Both the position numbers and the translations under genes were made by a program. The notes under the pieces were generated by a model. It was not told where the DNA came from and ran no database searches. It saw only the letters and a list, made by a program, of their open reading frames with translations. 10,229 nucleotides of DNA, from the NCBI GenBank assembly GCA_020741375.1, contig DYZF01000247.1, forward strand, positions 1 to 10,229, in the 5' to 3' direction. Each line of letters starts with the position of its first letter. Positions within the stretch are counted from its first letter, which is position 1. The DNA is from Tessaracoccus flavescens (lineage in GTDB: Bacteria > Actinomycetota > Actinomycetes > Propionibacteriales > Propionibacteriaceae). Positions 1-7,818 of this stretch are shown in pieces.

Positions 1-1079
1 GCTCCGTCGAATCCGAGATTCCCGATGGCGTCACCCTCGGCCAAGGCGGGGCCACCACGGATAGCGCCGGCGTCGTGACGGTGGACTTCTCCGGCCTCAG
101 CCCCCTCATGAACGACGACGCCCGACGGCGACTCGGCGCCCAGCTGATGTGGTCGCTGACGGCCGTTCCCCGCGTCGCCGGCCTCGTGGTGACGTCCAAC
201 GGACTCCCGTTCAGCCTGCCCGGTGCCAACGCCAACGGCGTGCTGGAGCTTTCCGGCCTCCAGGGCTATCAAGTGCTGTCGCGCGTCTCCACGTCGGACC
301 TCTTCGGCATCCGCTACGGCATCGCCGGTCGCCTCGCCGGGCCATCGGTCTTCGAGCGACTCCCGGGTGTCGCCCGCGCACTGGGCGATCTGGCCGTGTC
401 CATCGACGGCACCACCGCCGCGCTACTGGACGAGACCCGCTCGCAGTTGTCGATCGGGCCCATCGCCGGCGACATCGCCCCGGTGGACACCGGGCTGATC
501 AACATGAGCACGCCCCAGTTCGCGCTCGGCAGCGTCTGGGTTCTCGGCGACGACGCGGAGGGCAAGCAACACCTCTTCACCATCGACCGGAACCGCAACG
601 TGCACAGCGTTCGGCTCGACGTCGGCGTCAACCAGCGGGTCCGGGCCTTCGCCGTCTCGCCCACACAAAGCCGGGTAGCGCTCATCCTCGAGAACCAAGA
701 GGGCACACGCTTGGCGATGTCGTCGATCCTCACCGGCGGCGGGGCACTGGGGGAGACGCACGTTCTCCCGGTCTCAGCGCTCAACGGCGCACTCCTGACG
801 GACTTCAACGCGGTGACGTGGTACGCCGAGACGTCTGTGGCGGTCGTCGCCACTGGTGGCACAGGCAGCCGGTCGGTGTTCACCGTGCAACTCGACGGCT
901 CCCTCTTGGAGGAGATCGGGCCCATCTTCGGCGAGATCGAGGAGTTGGCCGGCATGTCGCGGCTCGGCGGTGGTTCGCTGGCCGTGCGAACCGACACCGG
1001 GCTCGTCTGGCGCTACGAGGCACGCACCCGGTGGACGCGGGTGGCTGAGAACATCACGGCGATCGCCTTCGCCGCTTGA
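1..1079 (+). CDS. lpqB: LpqB family lipoprotein, C-terminal part (5' end outside the window)
   Basis: The reading frame is open from position 3 to the TGA at 1077-1079, giving 358 visible residues. The GTG at 75 is internal, because the GerMN-type sequence begins before it (SEIPDGVTL, then TVDFSGLSPLMNDDARRRLG). The first ~65 visible residues match a GerMN domain (QLMWSLTAVPRVAGLVVTSNG region). The rest is the LpqB beta-propeller region, with TSDLFGIRYG, a VSIDGTTAALL strand and PQFALGSVWVL. In the known family LpqB is a membrane-anchored lipoprotein encoded beside mtrA-mtrB, and it modulates the MtrAB two-component system, cell-wall homeostasis and division. The signal peptide and lipobox cysteine would lie upstream and cannot be checked. 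The following comF-hpf-secA order supports the call. No terminator is evident in the 74 bp before comF. Confidence 0.9.
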   Translation, partial: SVESEIPDGVTLGQGGATTDSAGVVTVDFSGLSPLMNDDARRRLGAQLMWSLTAVPRVAGLVVTSNGLPFSLPGANANGVLELSGLQGYQVLSRVSTSDLFGIRYGIAGRLAGPSVFERLPGVARALGDLAVSIDGTTAALLDETRSQLSIGPIAGDIAPVDTGLINMSTPQFALGSVWVLGDDAEGKQHLFTIDRNRNVHSVRLDVGVNQRVRAFAVSPTQSRVALILENQEGTRLAMSSILTGGGALGETHVLPVSALNGALLTDFNAVTWYAETSVAVVATGGTGSRSVFTVQLDGSLLEEIGPIFGEIEELAGMSRLGGGSLAVRTDTGLVWRYEARTRWTRVAENITAIAFAA

Positions 1080-1108
1080 ACCTCCCGCGAGCGCGCACCC
1101 GGAGCTCC

Positions 1109-1117
1109 TGTGGACAA
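1109..1117 (-). other. Perfect actinobacterial DnaA-box-like 9-mer
   Basis: The + strand reads TGTGGACAA, which is TTGTCCACA on the - strand. That is the DnaA-box consensus of high-GC actinobacteria. It sits in the 74-bp lpqB-comF intergenic stretch, 37 bp before the comF GTG. It is a single copy; a 9-mer is expected by chance in a 10-kb window at roughly the 8% level counting both strands, so function is unproven. Confidence 0.35.
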
Positions 1118-1153
1118 CGAAACGGGGCGGGCTGATCCAGCCAATATGAGGCC

Positions 1154-1828
1154 GTGATGAGCCTTCTCGACGCCGCGGCCGATCTCCTCCTGGGCGCCAG
1201 CTGCCCCTGCTGCCGACGCCCCGGCGGATTCGGTCCGTGCCGCGAGTGCGCGGCGGCGCTCGATCAGCCCGCACACCGGATCGACAGGGGAGTGGGCGTT
1301 CCGCTCGTGGCGGCAGCCCCCTACCGTCCGCTGCTCGAGCACGCCATCCCGCACTACAAAGACGACGGCGCGCTTCATCTGGATCGATGGCTCGGCAAGC
1401 TTCTGGCCCGGTCCGTCGCCGATCTCGATCCACCACGCTCGACGGTGCTGGTCCCCATGCCATCGCTCCCGGCCGCGACGCGCCGGCGCGGTTACGACCA
1501 TGCCAGACGGTTGGCCCACGTGGCCGCGAAGACCTGCGGCCTGCGCGCCGTCGCGCTGCTCAGGCGAACGCGCGGCGGCGCAGATCAAAGAGGCCTCACG
1601 AAGGGTCAGCGAACCCGCAACCTCGACGGTGCCCTCATCGCTCGGTCCATCGCTTCCCCGGTGATCATCGTCGACGACGTCGCCACCACCGGTGCCTCCC
1701 TCAGAGAGGCCGAGCGGGCTCTTCGACAGGCTGGTGTGAGCGTGATCGGAGCCGCCGTGATCGCCGAGGCGGACAATCAGCCACGCCAGCTTTGGTCATT
1801 TCCCACGGGTGCTTGGGCAGAGCGGTAG
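1154..1828 (+). CDS. comF: ComF family phosphoribosyltransferase-like protein
   Basis: This 224-residue protein has the two-part ComF architecture. An N-terminal Cys cluster (C17, C19, C20, C29, C32; CPCC...CREC) probably binds zinc. A type I phosphoribosyltransferase fold follows, with RRGYDHA (111-117), the GLTKGQRTRN stretch (147-156) and the PRPP loop VIIVDDVATTGAS (170-182), including the DD pair at 174-175. Family members such as Bacillus ComFC support DNA uptake in competent bacteria. Most actinobacteria with this gene are not known to be transformable, so the real substrate is unclear. The start is GTG 1154 or the adjacent ATG 1157. A weak GAGG (1148-1151) is better spaced for ATG 1157. 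Its position between lpqB and hpf is the usual actinobacterial order. Confidence 0.88.
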   Translation: MMSLLDAAADLLLGASCPCCRRPGGFGPCRECAAALDQPAHRIDRGVGVPLVAAAPYRPLLEHAIPHYKDDGALHLDRWLGKLLARSVADLDPPRSTVLVPMPSLPAATRRRGYDHARRLAHVAAKTCGLRAVALLRRTRGGADQRGLTKGQRTRNLDGALIARSIASPVIIVDDVATTGASLREAERALRQAGVSVIGAAVIAEADNQPRQLWSFPTGAWAER

Positions 1829-1960
1829 CGTTGGTCTATGGACAAGCCGCAGGCCCCGGATTCCCGGGATTTCTGCGGCATTTGTGCATCGTCGGCAGGT
1901 CGGACACCCGCTGGCGCGGAGTTGAGGGCCAGCTGAGGCCCCACGATAGACGGAGGAAGT
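1829..1960. other. comF-hpf intergenic region
   Basis: These 132 bp lie between the comF stop and the hpf ATG. I see an 8-bp palindrome TCCCGGGA (1862-1869) and a small hairpin GGGCC-agctga-GGCCC (1926-1941) just before the hpf ribosome-binding site. I find no convincing gene, rho-independent terminator or full promoter, so hpf may be transcribed partly from upstream. Confidence 0.4.
1952..1957 (+). promoter_or_regulatory. Ribosome-binding site of hpf
   Basis: GGAGGA lies 3 nt before the ATG at 1961, with its core GGAGG about 4 nt away. It is the strongest Shine-Dalgarno match in the window and fixes the hpf start. It contrasts with the apparently leaderless genes further right. Confidence 0.75.
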
Positions 1961-2569
1961 ATGGACATCGTCGTCACCGGTCGTCACTGCACGATCAGCC
2001 CAGAGCTCAGGGAAACAGTTGCTGAGCGACTCGCCACGGTAGAGCGATTGCGAGACCGCGTCATTCGTATCGAGGTTGAGTTCGAAGCTGAAGACGGTAC
2101 CAAGGATCCCTCCGATGCGATCACGGTGCAGTTGACACTTCGCAGCCGGGGTCCGGTGGTGCGCGCCGAGGCGAAGGCCAGCGACAAGATGGCCGCGTTC
2201 GAGCAGGCACTGGATCGGCTCAAGGCGCAGCTGCGCAAGGCTGCCGATCGTCGGAAGACCCATCGTGGGCTGCGCAGCGCTGCGGCCGCGGAGCCGGAGC
2301 AGGCGGCGGTGGCTGAAGCCGCAGCCGACGACGAGGGCTCGGACACCCACAACGTTGCCGGCCTCGTGGTGACGGGCGACGGCCCGCTCGTGGTGCGCGA
2401 GAAGGAGTTCGAGTCCGCACCGCTGACGCTGGCGCAGGCGCTGGATGAGATGGAACTGGTCGGACACGATTTCTTCCTCTACCAGGACGCCGACAGTGGC
2501 CGCCCGTCCGTGGTGTACCGCCGCAAGGCCTACAACTACGGCGTCATCCACCTCAACGTCACTAAGTGA
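1961..2569 (+). CDS. hpf: Ribosome hibernation-promoting factor, long form (HPF/RaiA)
   Basis: At 202 residues this is the long HPF type. The N-terminal S30AE/YfiA domain spans about residues 1-100 (MDIVVTGRHCTISPELRE, then IRIEVEFEAEDG and the basic helix KAQLRKAADRRKTHRG). An Ala/Glu/Asp-rich linker covers about 105-140. The C-terminal dimerisation domain covers about 143-202 (VVREKEFESAPLTLAQALDEM, YRRKAYNYGVIHLNVTK). In the known family the N-domain blocks the mRNA/tRNA channel of the 30S subunit, and the C-domain pairs two ribosomes into inactive 100S particles in stationary phase or stress. The ATG is fixed by the GGAGGA site 3 nt upstream. The placement just before secA matches M. tuberculosis Rv3241c. 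A perfect 14-bp hairpin follows 18 bp after the stop, so it probably ends its own transcript. Confidence 0.93.
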   Translation: MDIVVTGRHCTISPELRETVAERLATVERLRDRVIRIEVEFEAEDGTKDPSDAITVQLTLRSRGPVVRAEAKASDKMAAFEQALDRLKAQLRKAADRRKTHRGLRSAAAAEPEQAAVAEAAADDEGSDTHNVAGLVVTGDGPLVVREKEFESAPLTLAQALDEMELVGHDFFLYQDADSGRPSVVYRRKAYNYGVIHLNVTK

Positions 2570-2587
2570 CCTGACTCATCGCCAGTC

Positions 2588-2626
2588 GCGCACCGCCCCG
2601 GTCGATCGTCGGCCGGGGCGGTGCGC
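2588..2626 (+). terminator. Hairpin terminator after hpf
   Basis: A perfect 14-bp inverted repeat is present: GCGCACCGCCCCGG (2588-2601) pairs with its complement at 2613-2626 around an 11-nt loop. It begins 18 bp after the hpf stop. The downstream sequence (attgtggg) has no U-tract. It therefore resembles the tract-less hairpins often seen at high-GC gene ends rather than a canonical intrinsic terminator. Confidence 0.7.
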
Positions 2627-2653
2627 ATTGTGGGTTCAGTTGCCCGCGGGCGA

Positions 2654-2659
2654 TAGGAT
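2654..2659 (+). promoter_or_regulatory. Probable secA promoter -10 element
   Basis: TAGGAT matches the actinobacterial TANNNT -10 pattern (4 of 6 to TATAAT) and lies 54 bp before the secA GTG, just beyond the hpf terminator. No good -35 is visible: TTGTGG at 2628-2633 would leave a 20-bp spacer. Transcription would start near 2666, giving a leader of about 48 nt. Confidence 0.45.
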
Positions 2660-2700
2660 GGCAGGCGGTACAGCTGCGGATTCGCGGCATCGTCTAGGAA

Positions 2701-2705
2701 AAGGA
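2701..2705 (+). promoter_or_regulatory. Ribosome-binding site of secA
   Basis: AAGGA lies 8 nt before GTG 2714 but 17 nt before the in-frame ATG 2723. This spacing favours the GTG start. Confidence 0.6.
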
Positions 2706-2713
2706 CTTCACCC

Positions 2714-5460
<2,747 letters not shown>

Positions 5461-5464
<4 letters not shown>

Positions 5465-5844
5465 GCTGCGGCGAGTGAGCGTGGCGTGAGCACCATGAAT
5501 TCGGTGCAACGCCACGCTCGTTGCACGGCGTCCAAACGCAGGACGCAGGTGATCCACCGGCCATCGATGCCGATCCGAACGCTGGCCTCGACGGCGTCGT
5601 CGGCCGGCATCTGAGACGTCAGGGAACCGATCCGGATTCGCCGAAAAGCGCCCGAATCGCGATGCGTCGCCAGCGCCTCGAACGCCTGCGGAGTCAGGTG
5701 AGGGCGCAGCTGGTGTAGCGCACGCCTGCCCATCATCGCCTCGACGACGGCCCGGATGAGCCCGGCCGCGGGGGCCGGAGCGACGGGGCTGGGGGTGATT
5801 CGCTGGGACGGATGGACGAGCTGGAGTGCTGGTGCGGTAGTCAT
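5461..5844 (-). CDS. Rv3235 family (DUF6459-like) protein of unknown function
   Basis: A 127-residue protein, resembling in my recollection the actinobacterial Rv3235/DUF6459 family found near secA. The N-terminus to about residue 30 is Pro/Ala-rich and probably flexible. A helical motif [19 protein letters not shown] (40-58) and a beta-rich end ([20 protein letters not shown] 85-104, [11 protein letters not shown] 109-119) form the conserved core. There is no signal peptide or membrane segment, so it is probably cytosolic. ATG 5844 lies 7 nt from a TAGCGT element, with no Shine-Dalgarno, suggesting a leaderless mRNA. Its TAG (5463-5461 on the - strand) overlaps the secA TAA, and a hairpin occupies its last coding stretch. 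The function of the family is unknown to me. Confidence 0.75.
5477..5519 (+). terminator. Probable secA terminator inside the opposing coding sequence
   Basis: GAGCGTGGCGT (5477-5487) pairs perfectly with 5509-5519. A second stem GCACC/GGTGC (5490-5494 with 5503-5507) is nested inside, closing an 8-nt loop, with a small 2x1 internal loop between the stems. It begins 12 bp after the secA stop. No U-tract follows. On the - strand the same hairpin lies within the last 5-14 codons of the Rv3235-family gene, so it must also encode protein. Confidence 0.6.
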
Positions 5845-5845
5845 G

Positions 5846-5869
5846 GCGTCGACGCTAAATCGACTAGTC
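5846..5869. promoter_or_regulatory. Two adjacent perfect palindromes at the start of the Rv3235-family gene
   Basis: GCGTCGACGC (5846-5855) and GACTAGTC (5862-5869) are perfect palindromes with centres 15 bp apart. The first overlaps the putative -10 and the predicted transcription start of the - strand gene; the second lies just upstream. They are positioned like operator half-sites, but I recognise no regulator. Confidence 0.35.
5852..5857 (-). promoter_or_regulatory. Putative -10 element for a leaderless Rv3235-family mRNA
   Basis: On the - strand TAGCGT (TANNNT) ends 7 nt before ATG 5844, placing the expected transcription start at the start codon. There is no Shine-Dalgarno. No clear -35 is visible. 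Confidence 0.45.
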
Positions 5870-5898
5870 AGACACGAGCCAGAGCTCCTCGGGTAGCC

Positions 5899-5968
5899 GA
5901 CAACACGCCTTCAGCCCCGGACAACACCGAGCTGCACCCGGACAACACCTCACGTGATTGGGACAACA
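5899..5968 (+). repeat. Four GACAACA direct repeats with exact 21-bp period
   Basis: The heptamer GACAACA is present without mismatch at 5899, 5920, 5941 and 5962, each 21 bp apart, in the divergent region between the Rv3235-family gene and DUF6912-ku. Copies 2 and 3 share a longer core, CCCGGACAACACC; copies 2-4 all have GGACAACA. The 14-bp spacers are not conserved. Twenty-one bp is two B-DNA turns, so all copies face the same side. With a transcription start near 5998 they lie at about -99, -78, -57 and -36. This fits a phased operator array. The period is also seven codons: in the frame of the downstream gene each copy would read (D)(N)(T/K), so a coding repeat in an upstream extension is the alternative. 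Confidence 0.8.
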
Positions 5969-5984
5969 AGGCTTGCCCCGGAAG

Positions 5985-5990
5985 TAGGCT
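5985..5990 (+). promoter_or_regulatory. Putative -10 element of the DUF6912-ku operon
   Basis: TAGGCT (TANNNT) ends 7 nt before GTG 5998, consistent with a leaderless transcript. A 17-bp spacer puts the -35 exactly on the fourth GACAACA repeat (5962-5967). Alternatively GGGACA (5960-5965, 4 of 6 to TTGACA) sits at a 19-bp spacer. Confidence 0.5.
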
Positions 5991-5997
5991 GTTCGAC

Positions 5998-6468
5998 GTG
6001 AACCGCCAACTGGTCTTCATCCCGATCTCCCGCGACGAGCTCCCTGCCCTCGCCGGCGATCCCGTGCTGCGCGACCGCGTCGCCTACACCGTCACGCCGG
6101 AGCTCTTGGGTGAGCTTGGGTACGAGGAGAAGGAGTCGGAGGACGCCGAGTACGCAGCGTTGGTCCTTGCCTCGGTGGCCGGGCTCTCCGCGCACGGCGA
6201 ACGTCTCGTCCTCGTCGCAGACATCGACGACTCCTTGGTGCAGCCCGGCGACGACCCGGCCAACGGCCAGGTAATCGTGACCCAGTGCCCGCCGTCGGCC
6301 ATCACCTCGTGGTTCACCGACGAGCCCGGCGTCGACGTCGCCGACGCCGCCGCGATCTCGAAGGGCCTCACCATCGACGAGGCGTGGGATCTGCCTCAGG
6401 TGCAGGATCTCCTGCGCCATCACGACCTGCTCTGGAACGACGTCGTGGAATACCGAAGGGAAGCCTGA
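5998..6468 (+). CDS. DUF6912-like protein, unknown function, upstream of ku
   Basis: From GTG 5998 the product is 156 residues. It resembles the actinobacterial DUF6912 family as I remember it: an N-terminal strand QLVFIPISRDELPAL (4-18), AYTVTPELLGEL (29-40), DAEYAALVLASVAGL (49-63), RLVLVADIDDSLV (69-81), a VIVTQCPPSAITSWFTDE segment (92-109) and an acidic DLLWNDVVEY end (143-152). No catalytic motif, signal peptide or membrane segment is evident. The frame stays open back to an ATG at 5812, but that start lies inside the divergent gene, and family proteins begin close to the VFIP strand, so GTG 5998 is preferred. A -10-like TAGGCT 7 nt upstream suggests leaderless expression. The TGA is 1 nt from the ku ATG, so the two are almost certainly co-transcribed. 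Function is unknown. Confidence 0.72.
   Translation: MNRQLVFIPISRDELPALAGDPVLRDRVAYTVTPELLGELGYEEKESEDAEYAALVLASVAGLSAHGERLVLVADIDDSLVQPGDDPANGQVIVTQCPPSAITSWFTDEPGVDVADAAAISKGLTIDEAWDLPQVQDLLRHHDLLWNDVVEYRREA
6455..6461 (+). promoter_or_regulatory. Ribosome-binding site of ku
   Basis: GAAGGGA lies 8 nt before ATG 6470, inside the last codons of the DUF6912-like gene. It fixes the ku start. Confidence 0.6.
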
Positions 6469-6469
6469 C

Positions 6470-7279
6470 ATGCCCCGCTCTATCTGGAAGGGGTCGATCT
6501 CCTTCGGCCTCGTGTCCATCCCCGTCAAGCTCTACGGCGCCACCGAGGACAAGGACGTCAGCTTCCGACAGGTGCATTCCACCGACGGCGGCCGCGTCCG
6601 CTACCAGCGCGTCTGTGAGAAATGCGGCGAGGTTGTCCAATACGCGGACATCGCGAAGGGTTTTGAGGCGTCTGACGGCCGCATGGCGATCCTGACCGAC
6701 GAGGATTTCGAATCCCTGCCGCTCAAGACGCTGAAGAGCGTCGACGTGGTGCAGTTTGTCGACGAGGGGGAGATCGACCCAACCTTCTTCCAGCGCACCT
6801 ACTTCCTAGAGCCCGAGAACATGGGGCAGAAGCCCTACGTCCTGCTCCGCGAGGCGTTGGCGAAGGAGGGCAAGGTTGCGGTGGTCAAGGTGGCGCTGCG
6901 GAGCCGCGAATCGTTGGCTCTGGTGCGCGCGAAGGACGACCTGCTGCTGATGCACACCATGTACTGGCCGGACGAACTGCGCGACGGCGAGTTCGCGGCA
7001 CCGTCGGACGAGGTGAAGATCACCGATGCCGAGATGGAGATGGCCAAGCTGCTCATCGGCCAGCTCGAGGGCGAGTTCGATCCCGAGGCCTACTCGGATT
7101 CGTACCGCGAAGCCCTGCTGGAAGTCGTGGAAGCGAAGCTGGCAGGCACAGCGCTGCCGGAGCAGTCTGATACGTCCGCTCCGGCAGGAGATGTTGTGGA
7201 TCTGATGGCCACCCTGCGAGCCTCCGTCGAGGCGGCCAAGAAGCGCCGCGAGGAGGCCGGCAAGGCCAAGGCCAGCTAG
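6470..7279 (+). CDS. ku: Non-homologous end-joining protein Ku
   Basis: This 269-residue protein is a typical bacterial Ku homodimer subunit, which encircles DNA ends and recruits the LigD ligase/polymerase. It begins with the family signature RSIWKGSISFGLVSIPVKLY (3-22), followed by FRQVHSTDGGRVRYQRVC (32-49) and a CEKC pair (C49, C52), also found in mycobacterial Ku as CEAC. The core continues with YFLEPENMGQKPYVLLREAL (111-130), LVRAKDDLLLMHTMYWPDELRD (151-172) and the LigD-contact region YSDSYREALLEVVEAKLAG (208-226). A short Lys/Ala/Arg-rich tail (AAKKRREEAGKAKAS, 255-269) may extend DNA binding. ligD is not in the window. It is co-transcribed with the DUF6912-like gene (1-nt gap), and its TAG overlaps the stop of the convergent DUF2505 gene. 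Confidence 0.96.
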   Translation: MPRSIWKGSISFGLVSIPVKLYGATEDKDVSFRQVHSTDGGRVRYQRVCEKCGEVVQYADIAKGFEASDGRMAILTDEDFESLPLKTLKSVDVVQFVDEGEIDPTFFQRTYFLEPENMGQKPYVLLREALAKEGKVAVVKVALRSRESLALVRAKDDLLLMHTMYWPDELRDGEFAAPSDEVKITDAEMEMAKLLIGQLEGEFDPEAYSDSYREALLEVVEAKLAGTALPEQSDTSAPAGDVVDLMATLRASVEAAKKRREEAGKAKAS

Positions 7280-7746
7280 CGAGACAGCCAGTGGGCGGCG
7301 CGGCGCTCCAACCCGTCGAAGGCGTCACGGATGAACGGCTCCAGCTGGGATTCCACCTTCTTGCCCACCAGCGGGATCTTCACCTTGAGATCGCCGGTGT
7401 ACTTGGCCGTGGTCGTCTCGCCGGTGGGGTTGAGCTCAGCGTCGGCGAACACGTCCACGGGCATGCCCGGGACCTCGACATCGACCTTGCCGCGGACGAC
7501 GCCGTCGGGGCCGGGTTCCTGGAAACGGAAGATCTGACGCAGCGACACCGTCTCGCCGACGAACTTCGTCAGGTGGCTGGGCACCGGCAGCTTCATGCGC
7601 AAGGTGGTGGCGTCGGCGGCGATGTCCGCCTCGTGCTCGACGGCGCCGGCGTGCTTGGCCACGTCGTCGATGAATTCGGCGTTGCGGAGGAGAGCGACCA
7701 CCTTGTCGGGGGTGGCCGCGTAGGTGTGCGTGTAATCCAGCTTCAT
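7276..7746 (-). CDS. DUF2505 domain protein (START/SRPBCC-like)
   Basis: From ATG 7746 the product is 156 residues. It matches the actinobacterial DUF2505 family: MKLDYTHTYAATPDKVVALL (1-20), SLRQIFRF (68-75), GKVDVEVPGMPVDVFADAEL (86-105) and the diagnostic YTGDLKVKIPLVGKKVESQL (116-135), then an amphipathic C-terminal helix. Sequence character suggests a helix-grip, lipid- or ligand-binding fold of SRPBCC type, but no ligand is known to me. The frame stays open far upstream across the opposing PHP gene; that extension is rejected because the conserved N-terminus starts at 7746. TAAGCT ends 8 nt before the ATG, with no clear Shine-Dalgarno, so it may be leaderless. Its TAG overlaps the ku TAG within the palindrome CTAG (7276-7279). 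Confidence 0.85.
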   Translation of the reverse strand: MKLDYTHTYAATPDKVVALLRNAEFIDDVAKHAGAVEHEADIAADATTLRMKLPVPSHLTKFVGETVSLRQIFRFQEPGPDGVVRGKVDVEVPGMPVDVFADAELNPTGETTTAKYTGDLKVKIPLVGKKVESQLEPFIRDAFDGLERRAAHWLSR

Positions 7747-7754
7747 GGGGCCCA

Positions 7755-7760
7755 AGCTTA
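7755..7760 (-). promoter_or_regulatory. Putative -10 element of the DUF2505 gene
   Basis: On the - strand TAAGCT ends 8 nt before ATG 7746, predicting transcription within about 1 nt of the start codon. No -35 is evident. Confidence 0.4.
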
Positions 7761-7806
7761 ACTGGCCATCCTTCGGCCCCGGCCACGTTCGAATCGCGTC
7801 GCGCCT

Positions 7807-7812
7807 TACGAT
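7807..7812 (+). promoter_or_regulatory. Putative -10 element of the PHP gene
   Basis: TACGAT (4 of 6 to TATAAT) ends 6 nt before ATG 7819, the classic spacing for a leaderless transcript. The -35 region is weak. Confidence 0.5.
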
Positions 7813-7818
7813 GGGGGC

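Noticed and set aside
149..1463. Other long frames on both strands over lpqB and comF
   Set aside because: They are Arg/Pro/Ala-rich shadow translations without conserved motifs, overlapping clear genes.
1922..1950. TTGAGG-N17-GATAGA as an hpf promoter
   Set aside because: The -10 match is poor, and transcription would start inside the strong GGAGGA ribosome-binding site, which would then be unusable.
5895..5903. TTGTCGGCT on the - strand as a PafBC-type DNA-damage promoter motif
   Set aside because: It matches 7 of 9 positions of TTGTCRGTG, but no TANNNT follows after 8 nt, so the damage-promoter layout is absent.
5899..5968. GACAACA repeats as DnaA boxes or a replication origin
   Set aside because: They share only TTGTCC with the 9-mer consensus (6 of 9), there is no AT-rich stretch, and dnaA/dnaN are not nearby.
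5899..5968. The repeats as a CRISPR array
   Set aside because: A 7-bp repeat with 14-bp spacers is far too short, and no cas genes are present.
5812..5997. Upstream ATG extension of the DUF6912 gene
   Set aside because: It starts inside the divergent Rv3235-family gene, lacks a ribosome-binding site, and adds a low-complexity segment before the conserved VFIP strand. It is kept as the alternative explanation of the 21-bp repeats.
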